From: Treponema putidum
GTDB lineage: Bacteria > Spirochaetota > Spirochaetia > Treponematales > Treponemataceae
Assembly: GCF_000755145.1 (NCBI RefSeq)
Contig: NZ_CP009228.1
Location: 434,001-498,000 of the forward strand
Direction: 5' to 3'
Length of the DNA: 64,000 bases
Below the pieces are notes generated by a model. That model did not search any database and was not told the origin of the DNA. It saw nothing but the letters and a program-made list of their open reading frames with translations. This document shows, in pieces, positions 52,713-62,259 of the stretch (position 1 is its first letter; each line of letters starts with the position of its first letter). The position numbers and the translations under genes were made by a program.

Positions 52713-52898
52713 CTACCAACTTGACTTTGTAACGCCGGGGATTTGCCCTTCGCTTGCCAATTTTCTAAAACAAACACGGCACATCTTGAATTTTCGCAGA
52801 TAACCTCTGGGGCGTCCGCAAACCTTACATCTATTATACTGCCGTGTCGGATACTTCGCTTTTCTGTTAGCTTGATTAATTTTTGCAACTGTAGCCAT
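52713..52898 (-). CDS. rpsZ: 30S ribosomal protein S14, zinc-binding type Z
   Basis: The protein is 61 residues, the short form of S14. [22 protein letters not shown] carries two CxxC pairs that bind zinc. It replaces the longer zinc-free S14 found in many Proteobacteria. It lies between rplE and rpsH, the rpsN position. Confidence 0.97.
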   Translation of the reverse strand: MATVAKINQANRKAKYPTRQYNRCKVCGRPRGYLRKFKMCRVCFRKLASEGQIPGVTKSSW

Positions 52899-52909
52899 GA
52901 AATCCTCTC

Positions 52910-53461
52910 TTACTTCCTAAAGGGCATACCAAACTTTGCAAGAAGCGATCTTGCCTCTTGATCAGTCTCGGCAGAAGTTACCACGCTTACATTTAATCCC
53001 GAAATACGCTCAATTTTATCAAAGTCAATTTCGGGGAAGATGATTTGCTCGGTAATACCCACTGAATAGTTTCCGCGACCGTCAAAACCGTTCGGGTTAA
53101 CTCCGCGGAAATCCTTAACACGCGGCAAAGCAACATTGATAAAGCGGTCTAAAAATTCATACATCCTAGCACCGCGCAAAGTTACCATTGCCCCAATCTC
53201 ATTTCCCTCACGAAGTTTAAAGTTTGCTATACTCTTTCTTGCCTTTGTTTTCACAGCTTTTTGACCGGTGATTGTTTCAAGGTCAGTTACTGCAGCATCA
53301 AGTAGTTTCCTATTCGTGAGAGCTACACCAACACCCATGCTTACTACGACTTTTTTAAGCCGAGGAATTTGCATAACGGAACTGTAATTAAATTCCTTTT
53401 TAAGCTCGGGCATGATCTGTTCCGTATAGACTTTCTTAAGCCGAGGTACGTAATTACTCAT
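52910..53461 (-). CDS. rplE: 50S ribosomal protein L5
   Basis: The protein is 183 residues from [14 protein letters not shown], with [24 protein letters not shown] and [21 protein letters not shown] of L5, which binds 5S rRNA and contacts the P-site tRNA. Its ATG overlaps the rplX stop in a TAATG junction. Confidence 0.97.
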   Translation of the reverse strand: MSNYVPRLKKVYTEQIMPELKKEFNYSSVMQIPRLKKVVVSMGVGVALTNRKLLDAAVTDLETITGQKAVKTKARKSIANFKLREGNEIGAMVTLRGARMYEFLDRFINVALPRVKDFRGVNPNGFDGRGNYSVGITEQIIFPEIDFDKIERISGLNVSVVTSAETDQEARSLLAKFGMPFRK

Positions 53462-53775
53462 TATAACGCTTCTCCACACTTACGGCAAATTCTTGTTCTT
53501 TTGCCGTCCTTTATTTCATATGCAACTCGGGTTTTGCCGCATTTTTTGCATATAATCATAACATTGGATGCAGATATCGGAGCTTCAATTTCTACAATTC
53601 CGCCCTGATCCTGCTGGCTTCTTTTGCGCATGGCTTTTTTTGTCATATTAAGACCGCCGACGATAACCTTATTATCTTCCTGCAAGACCTTTACGACTTC
53701 GCCCCGCTTGCCCCTTTCTTTGCCTGCAATAATTTCTACACTATCATTGCGGCGAATTTTCATCTTTCCTGCCAT
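53461..53775 (-). CDS. rplX: 50S ribosomal protein L24
   Basis: The protein is 104 residues. [28 protein letters not shown] is the KOW motif of L24, an assembly initiator. The C-terminal [27 protein letters not shown] has two CxxC pairs that may bind zinc, as in many L24 proteins outside the gamma-proteobacteria. Confidence 0.97.
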   Translation of the reverse strand: MAGKMKIRRNDSVEIIAGKERGKRGEVVKVLQEDNKVIVGGLNMTKKAMRKRSQQDQGGIVEIEAPISASNVMIICKKCGKTRVAYEIKDGKRTRICRKCGEAL

Positions 53776-53784
53776 AAACTCTCC

Positions 53785-54153
53785 TTAAAGAACTTCCGGA
53801 GCAAGAGAAACTATTTTCATGTAATCATTATCACGAAGTTCTCTGGCTACAGGGCCGAAAATACGTTTTCCCTTGGGGTTTTTATTATCATCGATGATTA
53901 CGCAAGCGTTATCATCAAAACGAATATAAGTTCCGTCGGGACGGCGGTATTCTTTTGAAACACGCACAATAACGGCTTTTTCTACCGTACCCTTTTTAAT
54001 AACCGACGTAGGCAAGGCTTCTTTTACCGCCACAACGATTATATCCCCAATACCTGCATATCTGCGTTTTGATCCGCCGATAACCTTAATACATTCGACG
54101 AGTTTAGCGCCCGAGTTATCGGCAACGTTTAATCTTGTTTCAACCTGTATCAT
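53785..54153 (-). CDS. rplN: 50S ribosomal protein L14
   Basis: The protein is 122 residues. [24 protein letters not shown] and [18 protein letters not shown] are L14 signatures. It opens the spc part of the cluster, after rpsQ. Confidence 0.98.
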   Translation of the reverse strand: MIQVETRLNVADNSGAKLVECIKVIGGSKRRYAGIGDIIVVAVKEALPTSVIKKGTVEKAVIVRVSKEYRRPDGTYIRFDDNACVIIDDNKNPKGKRIFGPVARELRDNDYMKIVSLAPEVL

Positions 54154-54171
54154 TTACCTTAACTCCTTGCC

Positions 54172-54444
54172 TTACTTAGCCCGCTCAATAACTTCAGTAA
54201 GCATCCAAGCCTTCTCTTTGCTGATAGGCTTATGCTCTACAATTCTTACAGTATCGCCGATGTGAGCCGTATTCTCTTCATCGTGAGCCTTGTACTTTTT
54301 ACTGCTCGATACGTATTTTTTATACAGCTTATGAAGCTTTTTGGTTCGGACTTCAACAACGATGGTTTTATTCATCTTGTCGCTTGTTACAATTCCGACA
54401 AACTCGCGCTTCCCGATTTTTTTTGTATTTTCTGTTGTTTCCAC
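54172..54444 (-). CDS. rpsQ: 30S ribosomal protein S17
   Basis: The protein is 90 residues. KREFVGIVTSDKMNKTIVVEV and the GDTVRIVEHKPISKEKAW stretch are the S17 OB-fold signatures. It closes the S10 part of the cluster. Confidence 0.97.
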   Translation of the reverse strand: METTENTKKIGKREFVGIVTSDKMNKTIVVEVRTKKLHKLYKKYVSSSKKYKAHDEENTAHIGDTVRIVEHKPISKEKAWMLTEVIERAK

Positions 54445-54455
54445 GGGTTAAGCTC

Positions 54456-54665
54456 CTAATTTCCGCTTTCACCGGCCAATTCTTTTTGGCGGATGAAGGT
54501 ATTTAGCATCGCTATTTCACGACGCATACTTCTCTTTTCAAGCGGGTTATCCAAATGACCTACCACAGCTTGAAATCTCAAATCCATGTATTTTTGTTTT
54601 AGATCATTGCGTTTTGAAACAAGTTCTTTATACGACATTTCTCTGTACTTTGACTTCTTTTTCAT
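54456..54665 (-). CDS. rpmC: 50S ribosomal protein L29
   Basis: The protein is 69 residues, two helices with LKQKYMDLRFQAVVGHLDNP typical of L29 at the peptide exit. It lies between rplP and rpsQ. Confidence 0.96.
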   Translation of the reverse strand: MKKKSKYREMSYKELVSKRNDLKQKYMDLRFQAVVGHLDNPLEKRSMRREIAMLNTFIRQKELAGESGN

Positions 54666-54677
54666 TTTAAACGCTCC

Positions 54678-55097
54678 TTAGTCGGCCTGAATCTGCTCGG
54701 CAAACCTTGTCTTAAACGGAAGTTTACTTCCTGCCAAGGCCATAGCTTGTTCGGCCAAATTCTTATCAACGCCGGCTAATTCAAAAATAATAGTTCCGGG
54801 TTTTACAACCGCTACCCAGTACTCGGGAGCGCCTTTTCCGCCGCCCATTCGAACCTCAGCGGGTTTTTTTGAATAGGGTTTATCCGGAAAAACTCGAATC
54901 CACAATTTTCCGCCTCGCTTAATCTTACGATTTAAAGCAACACGGGCAGCTTCAATTTGTCTGTTTGTAAGCAAAAAAGGCTCAAGAGAAACTAAGGCGT
55001 AATCGCCGAAATCGATGCTGTTGCATCGTGTAGCTTCGCCCTTGATTCTGCCTCGCTGAACCTTTCTATGTTTTACACGTTTGGGACTGAATGCCAT
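54678..55097 (-). CDS. rplP: 50S ribosomal protein L16
   Basis: The protein is 139 residues, with [44 protein letters not shown] and [19 protein letters not shown] of L16, near the A-site tRNA. It starts 2 nt after rpsC. Confidence 0.98.
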   Translation of the reverse strand: MAFSPKRVKHRKVQRGRIKGEATRCNSIDFGDYALVSLEPFLLTNRQIEAARVALNRKIKRGGKLWIRVFPDKPYSKKPAEVRMGGGKGAPEYWVAVVKPGTIIFELAGVDKNLAEQAMALAGSKLPFKTRFAEQIQAD

Positions 55098-55099
55098 AA

Positions 55100-55819
55100 T
55101 TATTGCCTCCCTGCTTGAGCGGGTTTTTCAGAGCGGGGTCTTCTTTGCTTTTTGAGCAAGGCACCTGCATCTTCTTTTTGTTCTCCGCCAAACATCATTC
55201 CGCTGTAAAGCCATACCTTAACGCCTATTTTTCCATAGGTTGTATCCGCTTCAGCAAAACCGTAGTCTATATCCGCCCGAAGAGTGTGAAGAGGAACCCG
55301 TCCTTCTTTCATTTCTTCGGTTCGAGACATTTCAGCACCGCCTAAGCGTCCTGAAATTCTAATCTTTATACCTTGAGCACCGGATCTCATAGTATTAAAA
55401 CAAGCCTGTTTTAATACCTTTCTAAAAGAAGCTCTTCCGGCAAGCTGGCGTGCGACGTTTTGGGCAACTAAAGAAGCCCTCAATTCGGCTCTCTTTACTT
55501 CCTTAATCTTGATCTGCACTTTTTTGCCGAGCTTTTTCTGTATAATGGCTCCGATATTTTCGATATTGGCACCTTTTACACCGATTATAACGCCGGGACG
55601 AGCCGTATGAATCATAATCGTAATCCTCTGGGGATGACGGATGATTTCAATTTCGGCAATGTCTGCATTTTTACATTCAGGGAGCTCCTGAATCATAGCT
55701 CGAATCTTTAAATCCTCAAGCAACAAGTCGGCATAATTTCGGGGGCCTGCATACCAGCGAGACGACCAAGTTTTGTTTATACCAAGTCTTAATCCTGTAG
55801 GGTTTACTTTCTGTCCCAT
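55100..55819 (-). CDS. rpsC: 30S ribosomal protein S3
   Basis: The protein is 239 residues, starting [20 protein letters not shown]. The KH domain contains [15 protein letters not shown], and [31 protein letters not shown] follows. S3 is part of the mRNA entry site. The C-terminal tail is basic. Confidence 0.98.
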   Translation of the reverse strand: MGQKVNPTGLRLGINKTWSSRWYAGPRNYADLLLEDLKIRAMIQELPECKNADIAEIEIIRHPQRITIMIHTARPGVIIGVKGANIENIGAIIQKKLGKKVQIKIKEVKRAELRASLVAQNVARQLAGRASFRKVLKQACFNTMRSGAQGIKIRISGRLGGAEMSRTEEMKEGRVPLHTLRADIDYGFAEADTTYGKIGVKVWLYSGMMFGGEQKEDAGALLKKQRRPRSEKPAQAGRQ

Positions 55820-55821
55820 AT

Positions 55822-56178
55822 CTACTCTCCTGCTCTCTCGTCAACGACAACTGTGATATGACACATGCGCTTTAAGAGCATGTCTGCACGCCCCTTGCCG
55901 CGACACCAAATTCTTTTTAGCCTAGGCCCTTCGTCAATCATAATTTCCTTAACAAAGAGCATATCTTCATCAAGCTGTTTATTTTTGTAAAGAGCATTTG
56001 AGGCAGCCGATTTCATCGTCTGAGAAATTAAGACGGCTCCCTTTTGAGGCATATTTTCCAAAATAGCCATTGCTTCCGGATAAGGCTTGTTTTTTACGAC
56101 ATTCGCCACCGGCCTTACCTTAGTAGGTGATGCAATAAGAAATTTCGTTGTTGCTCGATATCCTGTTCTTTCAGTCAT
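55822..56178 (-). CDS. rplV: 50S ribosomal protein L22
   Basis: The protein is 118 residues. [19 protein letters not shown] and the end loop with [21 protein letters not shown], the beta-hairpin lining the exit tunnel where erythromycin resistance can arise, identify L22. It starts 2 nt before rpsC. Confidence 0.97.
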   Translation of the reverse strand: MTERTGYRATTKFLIASPTKVRPVANVVKNKPYPEAMAILENMPQKGAVLISQTMKSAASNALYKNKQLDEDMLFVKEIMIDEGPRLKRIWCRGKGRADMLLKRMCHITVVVDERAGE

Positions 56179-56188
56179 CTTCTTTCAC

Positions 56189-56467
56189 CTATTTTACAAC
56201 CTTCTTGTCGGAGTTTGCATGTTTGCGGAATGTGCGCGTAGGAGCAAACTCTCCAAGTTTATGTCCAACAAGATTCTCGGTTATATAAACCGGAATCCAC
56301 GTCTTGCCGTTATGTACCGAAATAGTGTTACCTACCATTTCAGGTATAATTGTAGAACAGCGGGAATAAGTCTTAATCGGTTTCTTTTTACCCGATCTGT
56401 TCATCTCGTTTACATTCTTAAAAAGACTCTTTGCGATAAAAGGTCCCTTTTTAATTGATCTTGACAC
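56189..56467 (-). CDS. rpsS: 30S ribosomal protein S19
   Basis: The protein is 92 residues. [19 protein letters not shown] and [27 protein letters not shown] are S19 signatures. It lies between rplB and rplV. Confidence 0.98.
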   Translation of the reverse strand: MSRSIKKGPFIAKSLFKNVNEMNRSGKKKPIKTYSRCSTIIPEMVGNTISVHNGKTWIPVYITENLVGHKLGEFAPTRTFRKHANSDKKVVK

Positions 56468-56479
56468 TTCTGCAACCCC

Positions 56480-57307
56480 CTACTTCTTCTTTCGTCTTGA
56501 GACAATGAAGCTATCCGAAGGATTGCGCTTCTTGCGGGTCTTATAACCCTTACAAGGCTGTCCCCAAGGAGTAACGGGATGTCTTCCCTTTCCTCGTCCT
56601 TCACCGCCGCCGAGGGGGTGATCAATCGGGTTCATAGCCATACCGCGAACGGAGGGTCTGATTCCAAGCCATCTTGATCGACCGGCTTTGCCAAGACTTG
56701 TATTCATATGATCTTCATTGCCGACTTCGCCTATTGTTGCATAACATTTTTTATTTACTAAGCGAGTTTCTCCGGAAGGCAATCTTATGGTAACATATTC
56801 GCCTTCTTTTGCAGCAACCAATGCGCCGGCACCTGCCGAACGCGCCATTTGTCCGCCTCTTCCGATTGTAAGCTCAATATTATGCACGGTAAAGCCGACG
56901 GGAATTGCTTCCAAAGGAAGAGCATTTGCAACATCCAATGTAGCCATTTCGCCGCTCATAATCTTTTGACCGATTCTTAAACCCTTAGGAGCGATGATAT
57001 ATCGCTTTTCGCCGTCAGCGTAAAAAATCAATGCAATATTTGCACTGCGGTTAGGATCATACTCGATTGTCCTTACAGTGCCCGGAATACCATATTTATT
57101 TCGCTTAAAATCGATTTGTCGGTATTTCTGTTTATGTCCGCCGCCTTGGCCTCGAACTGAAATGCGCCCTCTTGAATCGCGTCCTGCTCTGTTCTTTTTG
57201 CCTGTAGTCAAAGACTTTTCAGGCTTTTGAGCTGTAATTTCATCTTTTCGCAAATCAATTCGTCCGCGCAATCCTGGCGTCATCGGCTTATATTCTTTTA
57301 GAGCCAT
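56480..57307 (-). CDS. rplB: 50S ribosomal protein L2
   Basis: The protein is 275 residues, with [37 protein letters not shown] and [28 protein letters not shown], including the conserved histidine near the peptidyl-transferase centre. It is a central 23S rRNA-binding protein. Confidence 0.98.
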   Translation of the reverse strand: MALKEYKPMTPGLRGRIDLRKDEITAQKPEKSLTTGKKNRAGRDSRGRISVRGQGGGHKQKYRQIDFKRNKYGIPGTVRTIEYDPNRSANIALIFYADGEKRYIIAPKGLRIGQKIMSGEMATLDVANALPLEAIPVGFTVHNIELTIGRGGQMARSAGAGALVAAKEGEYVTIRLPSGETRLVNKKCYATIGEVGNEDHMNTSLGKAGRSRWLGIRPSVRGMAMNPIDHPLGGGEGRGKGRHPVTPWGQPCKGYKTRKKRNPSDSFIVSRRKKK

Positions 57308-57340
57308 TTTGCTATCCCCTTAGCATAAGCACATTAAGGC

Positions 57341-57625
57341 TTACGCACCTTCAAAAATCTTAATTGTCTCACCCTTGGCAAGTTTTACGGTTGCCTTTTT
57401 CCAAGATGAAGTTTTACCTTCCTTGTAGCGGAGACGCTTAGTCTTTCCTCGAACATTAACAACAGTACAATCGGTAACTTTTACATTGAACAATCTTCGT
57501 ACTGCTTCCTTTATCTGAATCTTGGTAGCCTTTGGCGCTACTTTGAAAACATATTTGCCCTGCTCGCGAAGTTCTGTGCTTTTTTCCGTAAGAACAGGCG
57601 CGATAAGTATATCATTGTATTCCAT
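57341..57625 (-). CDS. rplW: 50S ribosomal protein L23
   Basis: The protein is 94 residues. ILIAPVLTEKSTELREQGKYVFKV and RRLFNVKVTDCTVVNVRGKTKR are L23 signatures; it forms the docking site for SRP and trigger factor at the exit. It lies 2 nt after rplD. Confidence 0.97.
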   Translation of the reverse strand: MEYNDILIAPVLTEKSTELREQGKYVFKVAPKATKIQIKEAVRRLFNVKVTDCTVVNVRGKTKRLRYKEGKTSSWKKATVKLAKGETIKIFEGA

Positions 57626-57627
57626 TA

Positions 57628-58263
57628 TTATTCGGCCTCCTTACATCCGTAAAATTCAGAAAGATTTTTTGCGGCAGATTCAAGCATAATAACTTTTCGG
57701 CCATAGAATAAATCGTGGGCTCGAAGGCGGTTATATGCTAAGAATGAAATATGCGGAATATTGCGCCCTGCTCTTTTTACCAAAGAATCATCATCCTTTA
57801 GAATAATAACAGTGCGTTCACCCTTTGCAAAATTATTTAAAATCTTTACAAGGTCACGGGTTTTTCCGCTTTCTACCGTAAAATCTTCGACAACCACTAA
57901 CCTGTCGTTTTGAGCTTTAAGGCTCAAAATTGACTTCATTGCCAATCTTTTTGCTTTTTTAGGCATAGAATAGCTGAAATCTCTAGGTTTAGGTCCAAAA
58001 ACAGTTCCTCCTCCGACTAAAAGAGGGGATTTTTTATCGCCGCGCCGTGCACGTCCTGTACCCTTTTGACTGTAAGGCTTGGCATTTGAACCGTGAACCT
58101 CAGCTCTACCCTTTGTACAAGCCGTTCCGACCCGTTTATTGGCTAATTCATTATTGATGGCGTAGTAAATAACATCATCATTTACGGGAAGACCGAACAC
58201 CTTGTCATCAAGATTGATTGTCCTCAATTCTTTACCATCGACTGAATAGACTTTCTTTTCCAT
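57628..58263 (-). CDS. rplD: 50S ribosomal protein L4
   Basis: The protein is 211 residues, with [39 protein letters not shown], the L4 tunnel loop. In E. coli L4 also represses the S10 operon through its leader; whether that applies to the long tuf leader here is unknown. Confidence 0.97.
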   Translation of the reverse strand: MEKKVYSVDGKELRTINLDDKVFGLPVNDDVIYYAINNELANKRVGTACTKGRAEVHGSNAKPYSQKGTGRARRGDKKSPLLVGGGTVFGPKPRDFSYSMPKKAKRLAMKSILSLKAQNDRLVVVEDFTVESGKTRDLVKILNNFAKGERTVIILKDDDSLVKRAGRNIPHISFLAYNRLRAHDLFYGRKVIMLESAAKNLSEFYGCKEAE

Positions 58264-58277
58264 GTCTTCTACCGTCC

Positions 58278-58904
58278 TTATTTAGCCCGCTTTACTGCGG
58301 ATTTTAAGAATACAGTTGCATCCTTTTTACCCGGAACAGAACCGCGAACCATTATTACACCCAATTCAGGATCAATTTTTACGATTTGCAAATTTTGAAC
58401 GGTAACCTTATCACAACCCATTCTTCCGGGCATTGTCGTATTTTTAAAAGAACGGCCCGGAGTTGTGCAGTGTCCCGTCGAACCTGCTTCACGGTGGAAT
58501 TTAGAACCATGGCTTGCTCTACCGCCTCCATAGCCCCATCGCTTCATAACACCCTGAAAACCTTTTCCTTTTGAAATTGCCGTAATATCCAAATACGGAA
58601 CCTTTTCAAAAACTTCTACACCCAGCTTGTCCCCGACTGCAACTTCTTTATCAAAGCCGCGGAATTCCTTTAAAAGTTTTAAAGGTTTAAGGCTTTCGCT
58701 AAACTGTCCTGCATAGGGTTTACTGGTGTGTTTTTCTTTGAGCTCACCCAAACCGAGCACTACTGAAGAGTATCCGAACTTGTCCTTGTCCTTTAGCGCA
58801 ACAACGGTATTGGGTTCTACCTGAATAACCGTAACCGGCATAAGATGACCGACTTCATTAAAGATTTGGGTCATGCCGATTTTTTTTCCAATCAGTCCAA
58901 TCAT
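58278..58904 (-). CDS. rplC: 50S ribosomal protein L3
   Basis: The protein is 208 residues. LIGKKIGMTQIFNEVGHLMPVTVIQ and KGKGFQGVMKRWGYGGGRASHGSKFHR with PGRMG identify L3, an assembly initiator whose loop reaches the peptidyl-transferase centre. Confidence 0.98.
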   Translation of the reverse strand: MIGLIGKKIGMTQIFNEVGHLMPVTVIQVEPNTVVALKDKDKFGYSSVVLGLGELKEKHTSKPYAGQFSESLKPLKLLKEFRGFDKEVAVGDKLGVEVFEKVPYLDITAISKGKGFQGVMKRWGYGGGRASHGSKFHREAGSTGHCTTPGRSFKNTTMPGRMGCDKVTVQNLQIVKIDPELGVIMVRGSVPGKKDATVFLKSAVKRAK

Positions 58905-58962
58905 TTAAATTCTCCTAAGGTACGCACCCCTGATTAAAGGCCGTCTACCATTTGAATAAATC

Positions 58963-59271
58963 TTATTGTTTAATTTCTACATCAACACCGGCTGAAAGCT
59001 CCAATGCCAACAAAGCATTCATAACTTCTGCCGAAGGTTCGATAATATCGATTAACCTTTTGTGTGTCCTCATCTCAAACTGCTCACGCGATTTTTTATT
59101 TACGTGGGGCGAGCGAAGCACAGTAAACTTGTTAATCCGAGTAGGAAGCGGAATAGGACCGCAAACTTTTGCGCCGGCTTTTTGAACAGCCTGTACAATA
59201 GCCTTTGAACTCTGATCAACCAATTCTACATCGAATCCGCGAAGTTTTACGCGAATCTTTTCCTTTGTCAT
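58963..59271 (-). CDS. rpsJ: 30S ribosomal protein S10
   Basis: The protein is 102 residues from [21 protein letters not shown], with [26 protein letters not shown], standard S10. The longer upstream frame is rejected because the MTKEK start, at 59271, follows GGAGGAAATG. It follows tuf with a 63-nt gap. Confidence 0.97.
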
Positions 59272-59334
59272 CATTTCCTCCGAAGAGATGCAAACGGCAC
59301 CTACAAAATAGTAAGTACCGTTTTTTTGCATCAT

Positions 59335-60522
59335 TTATTCGATAATTTGGGTTACCTGTCCCGAAGCGATAGTTCGTCCGCCTTCGCGAATAGCGAGTTT
59401 AAGACCTTGATCCATAGCTATAGGGTGAATAAGTTCACCGATAATCTTTGTATTATCGCCGGGCTTAACCATATCCGTTCCTTCAGGGAGATATACAGTT
59501 CCTGTAATGTCGGTTGTTCTAAAATAGAACTGAGGTCTGTAACCTGAGAAGAAAGGACTGTGGCGTCCGCCTTCTTCTTTTGAAAGAACATAAATTTGAG
59601 CTTCAAATTTTGTGTGGGGATGAATTGAACCGGGTTTAGCGAGAACCTGACCGCGTTCAACTTCTTTCTTTTCAATACCTCTCAAGAGAAGACCTACGTT
59701 ATCTCCTGCTTCACCTTGATCAAGAAGCTTGTTAAACATTTCAATACCGGTAACAACGGTTTTCTTTGTGGGTTTAATACCTACAATTTCAACTTCTTCG
59801 TTCATCTTGATAATACCGCGCTCAATTCTTCCTGTAACAACGGTACCGCGTCCCTGAATTGTGAAGATGTCTTCAATAGGAAGAAGGAAAGGCTTGTCGG
59901 AATCACGTACAGGATCCTTAAAGTATTCATCCATTGTTTTAAGAAGCTCTTCGATGCAAGCCGTATCTTCTGCGGAAGCGCCGTCCTGTAAAGCCTTAAA
60001 TGCAGAACCCTTAATAATAGGAGTATCTTCGGGGAATCCGTAAGATGCCAAAGTTTCGCGAACTTCTTCTTCTACCAACTCTACAAGCTCGGGGTCATCC
60101 ACGAGGTCAACCTTATTAAGGAAGACGATAATTGAAGGCACACCTACCTGACGGGCAAGAAGCAAGTGCTCTTTTGTCTGAGGCATAACCGAGTCCGGAG
60201 CGGAAACTACAAGAATAGCACCGTCCATCTGGGCAGCACCGGTAATCATGTTTTTAACATAGTCGGCGTGTCCGGGGCAGTCGATATGGGCATAATGCCT
60301 CTTATCGGACTGATATTCCAAGTGGCGGGTATTGATAGTAATACCTCGCTCTTTTTCTTCCGGTGCATTGTCGATCTCGTCATATTTTAGAAGCTTATCA
60401 CCGTACTTCTTTGCACAATACGTAGTGATCGCTGCCGAAAGAGTGGTCTTACCATGGTCAACGTGACCGATGGTACCAACATTCATGTGAACTTTCGTTC
60501 TGTTAAATTTTTCCTTTGCCAT
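59335..60522 (-). CDS. tuf: Elongation factor Tu
   Basis: The protein is 395 residues. GTPase motifs are [10 protein letters not shown] (P loop), [12 protein letters not shown] (switch II) and [16 protein letters not shown] is switch I. It carries aminoacyl-tRNA to the ribosome and is the first gene of the ribosomal supercluster, ahead of rpsJ. TAGGAGG precedes the ATG. It is driven by a strong promoter 420 nt upstream. Confidence 0.98.
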   Translation of the reverse strand: MAKEKFNRTKVHMNVGTIGHVDHGKTTLSAAITTYCAKKYGDKLLKYDEIDNAPEEKERGITINTRHLEYQSDKRHYAHIDCPGHADYVKNMITGAAQMDGAILVVSAPDSVMPQTKEHLLLARQVGVPSIIVFLNKVDLVDDPELVELVEEEVRETLASYGFPEDTPIIKGSAFKALQDGASAEDTACIEELLKTMDEYFKDPVRDSDKPFLLPIEDIFTIQGRGTVVTGRIERGIIKMNEEVEIVGIKPTKKTVVTGIEMFNKLLDQGEAGDNVGLLLRGIEKKEVERGQVLAKPGSIHPHTKFEAQIYVLSKEEGGRHSPFFSGYRPQFYFRTTDITGTVYLPEGTDMVKPGDNTKIIGELIHPIAMDQGLKLAIREGGRTIASGQVTQIIE

Positions 60523-60935
60523 GAGATCCTCCTAAAAGACGTAGGCAAGTCTAATATTTCCCGCATTAAAAATGACGAGATTAAAAAGTTAACCGGTCTT
60601 TCGTAACCGAAAAACAAGCTTAACAAAGAAACAAATCGGAGAAACACAAAACAGTGATTAAAATCAGATAAGATTTGAGCATTTTCTTTAATTTAAAGAA
60701 AAACACTTTTATCCGCCGCCCATAGGTTTTCGGACAGCATTCGGACCCACCTGATCACCTTTAAACCGTAACTCCGATGACTGGTTTGGCATCCTGCGAA
60801 GTTTTAAAGATTTCTTCTCTCATTTGTATAAACGAGGGCGGCATCCGCCTGCCTATAAGGCTTTACGGCAATGCAAAACTTCTAAAGAATACCGATTTAA
60901 AGCCTTATAGGCTATAAATCATATTTTAAATATCA
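60523..60935 (-). promoter_or_regulatory. Long structured leader of the tuf-ribosomal operon
   Basis: The predicted leader is about 410 nt and contains no long ORF. Near its 5' end GCCTATAAGGCTTTA (60851-60865) pairs perfectly with TAAAGCCTTATAGGC (60898-60912), a 15-bp stem closed further by CGG/CCG. Downstream lies a GC-rich segment (60711-60850) with GGCGG/CCGCC pairings and an AT-rich palindrome near 60680. Autoregulation by a ribosomal protein or growth-rate control is plausible; no known leader family is recognised. Confidence 0.55.
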
Positions 60936-60941
60936 GCGCCC

Positions 60942-60970
60942 TTTATAGCATAAAGCAGAAAAAATGTCAA
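60942..60970 (-). promoter_or_regulatory. Very strong promoter of the tuf-S10-spc-alpha operon
   Basis: On the minus strand TTGACA (60970-60965), a 17-nt spacer ending in TGC and TATAAA (60947-60942) form an extended consensus promoter, followed by the GC-rich discriminator GGGCGC typical of stringently controlled genes. Confidence 0.8.
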
Positions 60971-61014
60971 TAGGAAAACAATTTATAATCTAAAAATTTA
61001 GTCTTAAAAAAGCC

Positions 61015-61043
61015 TTTACAAAGTTTTATTTTTATGATACAAT
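61015..61043 (+). promoter_or_regulatory. Promoter of tRNA-Leu
   Basis: TTTACA (61015-61020), a 17-nt spacer and TACAAT (61038-61043) stand 13 nt before the tRNA. Confidence 0.65.
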
Positions 61044-61056
61044 AGGACTTTAATGA

Positions 61057-61139
61057 GCCGGCGTGGTGAAATGGTATACACGATAGACTCAAAATCTATT
61101 GGGGGTGACTCCGTAAGGGTTCAAGTCCCTTCGCCGGTA
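61057..61139 (+). tRNA. tRNA-Leu (anticodon CAA)
   Basis: The acceptor GCCGGCG pairs with CGCCGGT (one G-U pair). The anticodon stem ATAGA/TCTAT encloses CTCAAAA with anticodon CAA. A long variable arm (GGGGGTGACTCC) marks a class II tRNA, and the T loop reads GGGTTCAAGTCCC. The CCA end is not encoded. Confidence 0.95.
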
Positions 61140-61148
61140 TTTTTTTTC

Positions 61149-61178
61149 ATCTTCCGTTTTAAGAACGGGAGATTTTTT
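61149..61178 (+). terminator. Terminator of tRNA-Leu
   Basis: ATCTTCCGTT (61149-61158), loop TTAAG and AACGGGAGAT (61164-61173) form a 10-bp stem with one G-U pair, followed by a T tract. Confidence 0.75.
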
Positions 61179-62196
61179 ATTGCCTTTTTAAAATAATGCC
61201 TATCGGTAAATGATCCGAATAGCCCTTTCCTGAATGGACGGAATATTTGTCGGGATTACCCGATTCGTCGGTAAGAGGCCTTGAGTTTACTACACAAAAT
61301 AAGCTTATATCAAAATCTTTTCCATCGCTTAAATTTTCCGAATAGAAAAAATGGTCTATATCTTCCCATTTACCCTTATAAAAATAACTGCCTGAGGGCT
61401 GACTTCCGTCATTAACGGCATTTTGATAAGCATTGATATTCCAGCAATTATCGAATTCAGGCAAAAGAAGAAATTCTTCTAGGGGCTGGTTAAAATCGCC
61501 GCATATGATAAAAGGGGTTTGAGGCTCCGTATTTTTTAGCTCCACCATTCTTTTATATGCTTGTTCTTCTTGCATACGTCTAAGGGCTTCGCTGTCGGCA
61601 GTGCCTACTTTAGACTTCCAATGAACATTTAATAGGACTAATTCGTTTATTTCTTTAGAATCCTCGATACGGATTCTTGTTTCAACAAGCGGCCGTAAAT
61701 GGTTTTTTCCTGAATATATATTGAAAACCTTTGTCTCGATAATAGGAAACTTTGAAAGTAATGCAGTACTGAATGCGCCTCCGTTTTTGGGCGGAATAAA
61801 GACGGCATATTTATACGAATTGTTTATGGGCAGTATTTTACAAAAGTCATCCAATACCGTTTGACTTTCGATTTCTTGCAAAACAAGAATATCAGGTATG
61901 TCCTTTTCTCCTAAGCCTAAACCCAGACAAGCAAGATTAAGAGCTTCCTTTAAGCGGAACAGCCTTTCGCCGTACCGTTCTTTTGACCATTTTGTTTTTG
62001 TTCCCTTAAACTCCTTGAATTCATTTCCGTCTTCAATTGCATCAAAAAAAGTTTGGGCATTATAGCTTACAATCGAAATTTCATCTTTTTTAATATTTTG
62101 CGAAAGAAAGATATTTGTACATCCGGCACAAGAAAGGAGAAGAAGACAAAAGCACATTAAAATGAATAAGACTAAAATATTTTTTACTTTTTTCAT
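61177..62196 (-). CDS. Exported endonuclease/exonuclease/phosphatase family lipoprotein
   Basis: The protein is 339 residues. The signal peptide ends in LLLSC, giving a lipidated cysteine near residue 23. The EEP fold has VSYNAQTFFDA (asparagine), LQEIES (metal-binding glutamate), LLNVHWKSK, ICGDFNQP (Asp/Asn pair) and YSDHLPIG (catalytic histidine). It could be a surface or periplasmic nuclease or phosphodiesterase; the substrate is not predictable. The start 62196 follows GGAGG. Confidence 0.88.
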   Translation of the reverse strand: MKKVKNILVLFILMCFCLLLLSCAGCTNIFLSQNIKKDEISIVSYNAQTFFDAIEDGNEFKEFKGTKTKWSKERYGERLFRLKEALNLACLGLGLGEKDIPDILVLQEIESQTVLDDFCKILPINNSYKYAVFIPPKNGGAFSTALLSKFPIIETKVFNIYSGKNHLRPLVETRIRIEDSKEINELVLLNVHWKSKVGTADSEALRRMQEEQAYKRMVELKNTEPQTPFIICGDFNQPLEEFLLLPEFDNCWNINAYQNAVNDGSQPSGSYFYKGKWEDIDHFFYSENLSDGKDFDISLFCVVNSRPLTDESGNPDKYSVHSGKGYSDHLPIGIILKRQ

Positions 62197-62259
62197 AAGT
62201 ATAACCTCCATTATTATTTTACGTTTTTCTTAAATTATTAGTAAAATAATAAAAAAAAT

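Noticed and set aside
60709-60792. 27-codon ORF in the tuf leader (MPNQSSELRFKGDQVG...)
   Set aside because: It has no ribosome-binding site and lies in a structured leader; kept only as part of the leader description.
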